A DNA stretch of 33,935 nucleotides from contig CAIXED010000058.1 of NCBI GenBank assembly GCA_903918375.1, forward strand, positions 1 through 33,935, in the 5' to 3' direction. The DNA comes from an uncultured Pseudomonadota bacterium. GTDB taxonomy: Bacteria; Pseudomonadota; Gammaproteobacteria; Methylococcales; Methylomonadaceae. Below are positions 28,478 to 33,935 of this stretch, one piece after another. Each line of letters begins with the position of its first letter. The first letter of the stretch is position 1. The notes under the pieces were generated by a model. The model was not told the DNA's origin and ran no database searches. It saw nothing but the letters and a program-made list of their open reading frames with translations. The position numbers and the translations under genes were made by a program.

Positions 28478-28839
28478 ATGATATCTAACTATTTAAGAAT
28501 CACACAATCCGCAACATTATGGCTAACTGTTCTTGCTTGCATTAGTATCAATTTACCCACAGCAATAATGAGCGTAACCAACACTTTACTCATTATATTC
28601 TGGGCAATATCAGGACAATACAAAGAAAAAATTAACATCATAATTAAAAGCCCTACATCACTAGCAACTTTAGGATTAATCATTATCTATATCATAGGCA
28701 TGTTTTACTCAAGCGTAACAATTTCTGAGGCATTCAAGTCACTAAATTCAATTCATTACTTTTCGATGCAAGCGAAGGTAAATTTTATTGCATTCTAGCT
28801 GGTGTATTATTAAGCATCAATAATACACAAAAAACCTAA
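28478..28839 (+). pseudogene. O-antigen ligase-like gene (waaL type) with internal deletion
   Basis: The frame from ATG 28478 gives about 90 residues with hydrophobic helices (LWLTVLACISINLPTAIMS; TLLIIFWAISG; LATLGLIIIYIIGMFYSS) and then SEAFKSLN, the normal start of Wzy/WaaL-family ligases of about 400 residues. At about 28745-28755 the frame becomes unlike the family and stops at 28798. In a different frame, 28750-28839 encodes NSLLFDASEGKFYCILAGVLLSINN followed by TQKT and stop, which looks like the C-terminal end of the same kind of ligase. The simplest reading is a deletion of the middle of the gene with an out-of-frame join, possibly at the overlapping AATTCA repeats (28745-28755). An insertion-free loss suggests the ligase is inactive. 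Confidence 0.65.
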
Positions 28840-28865
28840 ACTTTTTAAACAATTAAATTTATCAA

Positions 28866-29615
28866 ATGCTTAGCGTTATTATTATCACTAAAAATGAATC
28901 TTTACACATTAGACGCTGTTTGAAATCAGTATCGTGGGCTGATGAAATTATAGTTTACGACTCAGGTAGCGAAGATGAAACCGTGAGTATTTGTAAAGAA
29001 TTTACACCTAATGTTTTTATTACTGACTGGCCCGGTTTCGGCCCACAAAAACAACGAGCACTAAATAAGGCGACTCATGATTGGGTTTTATCTATTGATG
29101 CAGATGAACTAATTTCCGAATCACTTAAAAACGAAATCCTTAGCGCTATTAAGTCTTCCGAATTCAATGGCTTTGAAATTCCATTTTTATCATTCTATTG
29201 CGGAAAACTAATTAAGCATGGCGGCTGGAAATCAGAACATCACCTTAGGCTATTTAAACGCCATCATAGCCAATTCACACCAGACATTGTTCATGAAAAC
29301 ATCTTGGTTCAAGGAAAAGTATCGATATTAAATAATCCTATAATGCATTATTCATATACAGACCAAGAAGAAGTATTAAGAAAAATTAACACATATTCAA
29401 CTCTTGGCGCTGAAAACCTTTTTAGAAAAGGTCACAAGTCGAATATTGTAAAGGCTACTACAAAAGGCTTATGGATGTTTTTTAGAAACTATTTTATCAA
29501 AGTAGGATTTCTCGATGGTACAGAGGGACTTATGTTAGCAATTTCAAGTGCAGAAGGAACTTTTTATAAATACTTAAAACTTCGAGATTTACACTTAAAA
29601 CAAAATCATGATTAA
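28866..29615 (+). CDS. Glycosyltransferase family 2, WaaE/KdtX-like
   Basis: A 249-residue protein beginning LSVIIITKNESLHIRRCLKSVSWADEIIVYDSGSEDET (in pieces), with SIDADEL as the DxD motif, then FLSFYCGKLIKHGGW, HLRLFKR and a conserved VHENI. This matches the small GT2 enzymes of the WaaE/KdtX type that add glucose or a similar sugar to inner-core heptose of lipopolysaccharide. The C-terminal half (about 190-230) has hydrophobic stretches (GLWMFFRNYFIKVGFL) as in that family. It begins 27 bases after the ligase remnant and overlaps the next gene by 8 bases, so the downstream pair is co-translated. Confidence 0.85.
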   Translation: MLSVIIITKNESLHIRRCLKSVSWADEIIVYDSGSEDETVSICKEFTPNVFITDWPGFGPQKQRALNKATHDWVLSIDADELISESLKNEILSAIKSSEFNGFEIPFLSFYCGKLIKHGGWKSEHHLRLFKRHHSQFTPDIVHENILVQGKVSILNNPIMHYSYTDQEEVLRKINTYSTLGAENLFRKGHKSNIVKATTKGLWMFFRNYFIKVGFLDGTEGLMLAISSAEGTFYKYLKLRDLHLKQNHD

Positions 29616-30426
29616 GCTTATTTCCATTGTTATTTCCACTTACAACTGGCCAGAGGCGTTATCAGCTTGCATAATTAGTCTAATTAACCAAGATGATAAA
29701 AACTTTGAAATCATTATCGCTGATGATGGCTCCAGTCAAAATACTCATAAAATTATTAACGAGTTTAAACAAAGCACATCCATTGTTATTCAGCATATAT
29801 TCCAAGAAGACTTAGGTTTTAGAGCTGGTACCATACGAAATAAGGCAACCGTTGCCAGCAAAGGTGATTATTTAATATTTTTGGATGGCGACTGTATCGT
29901 CCGACCTAACTTTATTAGCCGGCATCGTCAACTTGCAGAAAAAGGCTTTTGGATTCCAGGAAATAGAATTCTATTAAGTCAAAGCTATACATCAAAAATA
30001 CTATCTAAAAGGATTTTGGTGCATACAAAGCCAACATTTTTATTATTAGCCGAATGGTTAAAAGGCAATATCAATAGAATTCTTCCATTAGTATACCTAC
30101 CTTTCAATTATTTTAGATATTTCAAACCTAAACAATGGCAAAAAGCTATGACTTGTAATTTAGCCGTTTGGAAAGCTGATTTTATTACCGTAAATGGGTT
30201 TGATGAGCAATTTGAAGGCTGGGGGTATGAAGATTCTGACCTAGTTATACGTCTAATTCATTACGGTATAAAACGAAAAGAAGGACGTTTTGCTGTTCCT
30301 GTTTTACACCTTTGGCACAATCAAAATGATAGAAGCCAGCACGATAGTAATTACCAACGATTAATGGAGCGACTTAAAAACCCATCATTTATTCGTGCAG
30401 AAAAAGGTATTGATCAGTATTTGTAA
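29608..30426 (+). CDS. Glycosyltransferase family 2 with galactosyltransferase-like C-terminal domain
   Basis: A 272-residue GT-A enzyme: ISIVISTYNWPEAL, EIIIADDGSS, QEDLGFRAGTIRNKA, the DxD motif FLDGDCI, then NGFDEQFEGWGYEDSDLVIRLI, the Glyco_transf_7C-type acceptor/metal region seen in chondroitin-polymerase-like and beta-galactosyltransferase-like proteins, and a His motif VLHLWHN. It probably extends a lipopolysaccharide core or another surface glycan; the sugar is unknown. Overlap of 8 bases with the WaaE-like gene and a terminator hairpin 13 bases after its stop mark it as the last gene of the run. Confidence 0.84.
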   Translation: MIKLISIVISTYNWPEALSACIISLINQDDKNFEIIIADDGSSQNTHKIINEFKQSTSIVIQHIFQEDLGFRAGTIRNKATVASKGDYLIFLDGDCIVRPNFISRHRQLAEKGFWIPGNRILLSQSYTSKILSKRILVHTKPTFLLLAEWLKGNINRILPLVYLPFNYFRYFKPKQWQKAMTCNLAVWKADFITVNGFDEQFEGWGYEDSDLVIRLIHYGIKRKEGRFAVPVLHLWHNQNDRSQHDSNYQRLMERLKNPSFIRAEKGIDQYL

Positions 30427-30439
30427 TTGCAAAATAAAA

Positions 30440-30483
30440 AACGCTTGTGACTTAAAGAAAAACTTCTAAAAATCACAAGCGTT
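30440..30483. terminator. Hairpin between the glycosyltransferase run and fba
   Basis: Perfect 11-bp inverted repeat AACGCTTGTGA (30440-30450) / TCACAAGCGTT (30473-30483) with a 22-base loop, between convergent genes. AT-rich flanks on both sides allow a role for both strands. Confidence 0.65.
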
Positions 30484-30507
30484 AATAACTTTTATTTCAG
30501 ATTGAAA

Positions 30508-31587
30508 TTAAAGTGTATTTACCGCATTCAACTCTTGGAACGCTTGCTCTAAACGAGTCACCATGCCAACTTGGCCGGCACGTTGCCATACGCGTGGATC
30601 GTAGTATTTTTTGTTTGGTTTATCAGCACCTTCTGGGTTACCGATTTGACCTTGCAAATAACCTTCGTTCTTTTTGTAGAACTGTAAAACGCCATCCCAT
30701 GTTGCCCATTGAGTATCGGTATCGATATTCATTTTGACAACACCGTAACCGATTGATTCTTTGATTTCTTCTGGAGAAGAACCTGAACCACCGTGGAATA
30801 CAAAATTCAATGTGTTGTGTGGCACACCGAATTTTTCAGAAACGTATTTTTGTGAGTCATCCAAAATTGAAGGCGTCAATTTAACGTTGCCTGGCGAGTA
30901 AACACCATGAACGTTACCGAATGAAGCAGCAATAGTGAATCTGTGGCTAACTTTGCTTAATACTTCATAAGCGTAAGCAACGTCTTCTGGTTGAGTGTAC
31001 AGCGCAGAATGATCCATGCCGCTGTTATCAACGCCATCTTCTTCACCGCCAGTACAACCTAATTCGATTTCCAGAGTCATGCCCATTTTTGACATACGCT
31101 CTAAATATTTCGCGCAAGTCTCAATGTTTTCTTCTAGGCTTTCTTCTGATAAATCCAGCATGTGTGAACTGAATAAAGGTTTGCCAGTCGCTGCGAAATG
31201 TTTTTCGCCTGCATCTAACATACCGTCGATCCAAGGCAATAATTTTTTTGCCGCATGGTCAGTGTGCAAAATAACGGGTACACCGTAGTGTTCAGCCATT
31301 GCGTGAACGTGGTGAGCACCTGAAATTGCGCCAACAATTGAGCAACCTTGACCATCCAATTTCAAACCTTTACCAGCAACAAACGCTGCGCCACCGTTTG
31401 AAAATTGAATAACAACTGGCGATTTTACTTTCGCAGCTGCTTCTAATACTGAGTTAATGGTATCTGTGCTGATAACATTGACTGCTGGTAATGCGAAATT
31501 GTTTTCTTTGCAAATAGCAAAGATTTTTTGAACATCTTCACCAGTAACAACACCGGGTTTAACTACATCAAAAATTTTCTGTGACAT
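30508..31587 (-). CDS. fba: Class II fructose-bisphosphate aldolase
   Basis: The 359-residue product equals E. coli FbaA in length. It cleaves or forms fructose 1,6-bisphosphate using zinc. Conserved features: the N-terminal MSQKIFDVVKPGVVTGEDV, AVNVIS, HTDHAAKK with D110 and H111 (catalytic Asp and zinc His), LEIELGCTGGEEDG, IAASFGNVHGVY, FVFHGGSGS and NIDTDTQWA. In RuMP methylotrophs this enzyme splits fructose 1,6-bisphosphate after formaldehyde fixation. It lies downstream of transaldolase on the same strand with a hairpin between, so it may have its own promoter. Confidence 0.96.
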   Translation of the reverse strand: MSQKIFDVVKPGVVTGEDVQKIFAICKENNFALPAVNVISTDTINSVLEAAAKVKSPVVIQFSNGGAAFVAGKGLKLDGQGCSIVGAISGAHHVHAMAEHYGVPVILHTDHAAKKLLPWIDGMLDAGEKHFAATGKPLFSSHMLDLSEESLEENIETCAKYLERMSKMGMTLEIELGCTGGEEDGVDNSGMDHSALYTQPEDVAYAYEVLSKVSHRFTIAASFGNVHGVYSPGNVKLTPSILDDSQKYVSEKFGVPHNTLNFVFHGGSGSSPEEIKESIGYGVVKMNIDTDTQWATWDGVLQFYKKNEGYLQGQIGNPEGADKPNKKYYDPRVWQRAGQVGMVTRLEQAFQELNAVNTL

Positions 31588-31647
31588 GCAATCTATCCTG
31601 CTGAGTAACGAGCTATTACTAACTCGAAAAAATTCGTATTAAGAAAA

Positions 31648-31671
31648 GCAGAGAGCATTGACACTCTCTGC
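31648..31671 (-). terminator. Terminator after transaldolase
   Basis: Perfect 8-bp stem GCAGAGAG (31648-31655) / CTCTCTGC (31664-31671). On the minus strand it is followed by TTTTCTT, a fair U-tract. It separates tal from fba, so partial read-through or a separate fba promoter is expected. Confidence 0.65.
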
Positions 31672-31682
31672 TTCGACGTTTA

Positions 31683-32669
31683 TTAAGCTTCTAAGCTTGC
31701 TAAACGATCTGACAACAATTTTTCTAAAGTTTCTAATGCTTTAGCGAAACCATCGATACCTTCTGCCAATTTTTCTTTCGCCATGCGGTTTTCTTCGTGC
31801 ATACGTTCGAAAGTTGCTTTATCAACTGTGATTTTTTCAATTGAAGAAGCTGCAGCAATTGCTGGATCCAATTTACGTGGCAATTCGCCTTCAACAGCTT
31901 GCAATTCAGCCAATAAAGAAGGTGCGATAGTCAATAAATCACTACCCGCTAATTCGGTAATTTCACCAATGTTTCTGAAGCTTGCACCCATAACTTCGGT
32001 TTTGTAACCAAATTTTTTGTAATAGTTATAAACTTCGGTAACAGAAACAACACCTGGATCTTCCGCTGGAGCGTATGAATCACGGCCAGTATCTTTTTTG
32101 TACCAGTCTAAAATTCTGCCAACGAATGGAGAAATTAGAGTAATACCGTTTTCAGCACAAGCAATCGCTTGGTGCATACCGAACAATAAAGTTAAGTTAC
32201 AAGCAATGCCTTCTTTTTCCAAAGTGGCAGCAGCTTGAATACCTTCCCATGTTGCAGCGATTTTGATTAATACGCGTGATTTGTCGATGCCGTTTGCTTC
32301 GTATTGAGCGATCAATTCACGACCTTTAGCAACAGTTGCATCGATATCAAATGACAATCTTGCATCAACTTCAGTTGATACACGACCAGGAATGATTTCC
32401 AAAATTTTCAAGCCAAAAGAAACAGCTAAGCGATCAAATGCCAAAGTAACAACATCAGCAGCTGAAGCGTCTGCACCCAAAGTTGCTCTTGCGCCTTTCA
32501 ATGTATCATCAACGATACTTTGGTATTGTGGCATCTGTGCAGCAGCAGTAATCAACGATGGGTTGGTGGTTGCGTCGCGTGGTTTGAATGTTTCAATCGC
32601 TTGAATATCACCGGTATCGGCAACAACAACAGTCACTTCACGAAGTTGTTCAAGTAGGTTTTTTGCCAT
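31683..32669 (-). CDS. tal: Transaldolase
   Basis: A 328-residue class I transaldolase of the TalB type. It moves a dihydroxyacetone unit between sugar phosphates through a Schiff base on Lys136 in [11 protein letters not shown] (E. coli K132). Other family marks are DATTNPSLI (32-40), [39 protein letters not shown] and MGASFRN. With transketolase and aldolase it forms the rearrangement part of the RuMP cycle or the pentose phosphate pathway. The C terminus is a little longer than in E. coli. An AGGATATATTC-type ribosome site precedes the start. Confidence 0.96.
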   Translation of the reverse strand: MAKNLLEQLREVTVVVADTGDIQAIETFKPRDATTNPSLITAAAQMPQYQSIVDDTLKGARATLGADASAADVVTLAFDRLAVSFGLKILEIIPGRVSTEVDARLSFDIDATVAKGRELIAQYEANGIDKSRVLIKIAATWEGIQAAATLEKEGIACNLTLLFGMHQAIACAENGITLISPFVGRILDWYKKDTGRDSYAPAEDPGVVSVTEVYNYYKKFGYKTEVMGASFRNIGEITELAGSDLLTIAPSLLAELQAVEGELPRKLDPAIAAASSIEKITVDKATFERMHEENRMAKEKLAEGIDGFAKALETLEKLLSDRLASLEA

Positions 32670-32703
32670 GAATATATCCTCAAATATTATTGATTAAAAT
32701 TGT

Positions 32704-32727
32704 CTCAACACCCTGATGGCTGTTGAG
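32704..32727. repeat. Short hairpin in the tal leader
   Basis: CTCAACA (32704-32710) / TGTTGAG (32721-32727), extended by CC/GG inside, about 35 bases upstream of the tal start. It could act in the leader of tal mRNA; no known motif. Confidence 0.4.
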
Positions 32728-32780
32728 GGAAACTGAAATGGCCTTCGATTTATGCCATAGATAATGAGTCCCAGACACAA

Positions 32781-32841
32781 AATCGCCACTATTCACAACT
32801 CTAATTCCCAAATAAGAATCCGAGTGTAAATTGTGGCGATT
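32781..32841 (-). terminator. Long imperfect hairpin downstream of the TGVxKYL gene
   Basis: Outer stem AATCGCCAC (32781-32789) / GTGGCGATT (32833-32841), with further near-pairing inside (TATTCAC / GTGTAAA). On the minus strand it is followed by TTGTGT. It may end transcription before tal. Confidence 0.45.
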
Positions 32842-32917
32842 ATTGAAAGCTACATCTAATGCTTAAAATTTTATTTGTAAGTTTCCGATCATTAAAAATC
32901 AAACTTACAATATTTTT

Positions 32918-33574
32918 TTAAGCGTTGTCGCGCAGATATTTTTCAACACCGGTTGCTTTTGCAGCAGCCGCTTCTCTATCTCTGATAATTTGTTTTGCCA
33001 TGTATTTAGCAACACCGGTAGCAGGATTTGCTGTTTGTTTGTCTAAATATTTAGCAACACCGGTTTTATTCATACCTTGTTTTTCTAAATATTTTTCAAC
33101 ACCAGTAGAATCACCAGCATTTGTATAATCTTGAGCAGATTCTACAGCAACAGTTTTGGCTGATTTTTTGTTATACAAAAAGAAACCAACCGCCGCTAAA
33201 AGAGCCAAACCAATCAAATTGTTGTTTGAGCCTTCTGCTTCCTCTGATTTTGGTGCTGATTCAGCTACAGCGCTTACTGAAGCACTAGCTGCTTTCGCAA
33301 CACTTGGAGTACCTGGCGCAGCAGCGCTGTGTTTGTAAGCTTCGTCATTGAAAGTTACTTTAGGCTGAAAATTTGCCGCTGGGTAATTAGAGTCAACTTC
33401 AACAGTCTCAACAGCTTTCGCAGCAACAGGTGCTGATGCAGCTGAAGAAGATGCTTCGTCGCTTGAAAACAATACTTTAGGCTCAAAATTTGCTGCAGGA
33501 TAATCTTCACCAGCAAACGCCAAAGGACTGCTTAGCAATGATAAAACCATTGCAACTTTTGTTAATTTATTCAT
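32918..33574 (-). CDS. Unrecognised membrane protein with TGVxKYL and YPAANF repeats
   Basis: I do not recognise a function. The 218-residue product has a signal peptide (1-21, cut after AFA), two copies of a YPAANF-[EQ]-PKV-x-F motif (25-36 and 64-75) separated by an Ala/Ser/Val-rich linker, an Ala-rich stretch, one membrane helix (about 119-135, NLIGLALLAAVGFFLYN) followed by KKS, and then four TGV[EA]KY[LM] motifs at 157, 171, 186 and 208. After signal cleavage the first part would be periplasmic and the repeats cytoplasmic. Start: ATG 33574 gives a standard signal peptide; a GTG two codons earlier (33580) is also possible. It lies between transketolase and transaldolase on the same strand, so a link to this pathway or to its organisation is possible but unproven. 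Confidence 0.7.
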   Translation of the reverse strand: MNKLTKVAMVLSLLSSPLAFAGEDYPAANFEPKVLFSSDEASSSAASAPVAAKAVETVEVDSNYPAANFQPKVTFNDEAYKHSAAAPGTPSVAKAASASVSAVAESAPKSEEAEGSNNNLIGLALLAAVGFFLYNKKSAKTVAVESAQDYTNAGDSTGVEKYLEKQGMNKTGVAKYLDKQTANPATGVAKYMAKQIIRDREAAAAKATGVEKYLRDNA

Positions 33575-33646
33575 TTCCACGTTTCCACCTTTGATTTATT
33601 TAAACGCCTTAGGGCTCAGAAAATCTGAACCCTAAGTTGTGATTTA

Positions 33647-33935
33647 TTAAAGCACTGCTTCTACATTAGCAACGACATTATCAACGGTAAAGCCGAACTC
33701 TTTAAACAGTTCGCCAGCTGGAGCTGATTCGCCGAAGCGATCCAAACCAACTACTCGACCATTGCTGCCCGCATATTTCCACCAGCTGTCTGTTACACCG
33801 GCTTCAACCACAACACGCTTGGTCACGCTTGCAGGTAATACGCTGTCTTTGTACGCTTGATCTTGCGCTTCGAAAGCGTTGGTAGATGGCATTGAAACAA
33901 CGCGGATTTTTTTGCCTTTAGCCGCCAAAACATCA
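33647..33935 (-). CDS. tkt: Transketolase, C-terminal end (partial)
   Basis: The frame is open across the window edge; the last 95 or so residues are present. The stretch [26 protein letters not shown], then [34 protein letters not shown] and NVV..V, is the C-terminal domain of bacterial transketolase. It transfers two-carbon units between sugar phosphates with thiamine diphosphate. Neighbouring tal and fba genes on the same strand fit a RuMP-cycle cluster. An apparent TTG start at 33928 is internal, not a true start. The ThDP-binding parts are outside the window. Confidence 0.93.
   Translation of the reverse strand, partial: DVLAAKGKKIRVVSMPSTNAFEAQDQAYKDSVLPASVTKRVVVEAGVTDSWWKYAGSNGRVVGLDRFGESAPAGELFKEFGFTVDNVVANVEAVL

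Noticed and set aside
28799-28865. Intrinsic terminator at the TGTATTATT / AATAATACA inverted repeat (about 28803-28827)
   Set aside because: The stem is all A/T except its ends, no T-run follows, and the bases are explained as the C-terminal codons of the ligase remnant.
33647-33928. Stand-alone 93-residue protein starting at TTG 33928
   Set aside because: The sequence is the C-terminal domain of transketolase and the frame continues open to the window edge, so this is a partial gene.

Overview
The window looks like chromosome from a gammaproteobacterial methanotroph or close methylotroph (Methylococcales-like). The basis is a formaldehyde-activating-enzyme (Fae) homologue, a transketolase / transaldolase / class II fructose-bisphosphate aldolase cluster of the kind that serves the ribulose monophosphate cycle, and a gammaproteobacterial set of housekeeping genes (rep, metG, msbA, comM/yifB, ubiK, ispB, mnmE-yidC-yidD-rnpA-rpmH). 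No 16S or other phylogenetic marker is present, so the genus is not fixed. I see no tRNA, rRNA, CRISPR array, insertion sequence or prophage.

Layout. Positions 1-1630 hold pterin/folate genes (folB end, folK, and on the other strand a folM-type pteridine reductase with a small membrane protein). Positions 1763-8677 carry a secreted hypothetical protein, the Fae homologue, an HtrA/Deg periplasmic protease, a small monohaem cytochrome c, Rep helicase, an EexN-like secreted protein and the Mrp Fe-S carrier ATPase. Positions 8724-15394 are a long minus-strand run: rpmH-rnpA-yidD-yidC-mnmE, then rplU-rpmA, then obg-proB. Positions 15691-23450 are plus-strand: ispB, a TPP riboswitch with thiC, a MarR regulator with a cysteine tail, ubiK, comM and metG.

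Positions 23489-30426 form a cell-envelope locus. On the minus strand msbA is followed by a VirK/YbjX-family (DUF535) gene. Near its 5' end that gene contains exactly 22 uninterrupted copies of the pentanucleotide TTCAG (coding strand), a classic slipped-strand phase-variation architecture. Divergently there is an AT-rich run of lipopolysaccharide-type genes: a GT9 heptosyltransferase, three GT2 glycosyltransferases, and between them an O-antigen-ligase-like gene that appears to have lost its middle by an out-of-frame internal deletion. Together these suggest a surface polysaccharide whose presentation is both degraded (ligase) and switchable (DUF535).

Positions 30508-33935 return to central carbon metabolism on the minus strand: transketolase (cut by the window edge), an unrecognised membrane protein with four TGVxKYL motifs and two YPAANF motifs, transaldolase and aldolase.

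The most interesting signals are the TTCAG tract, with two start codons in different frames giving a predicted three-state switch, the ligase deletion beside it, the TGVxKYL/YPAANF protein inside the RuMP cluster, and the Fae homologue in which methionine appears to replace the conserved active-site histidine.
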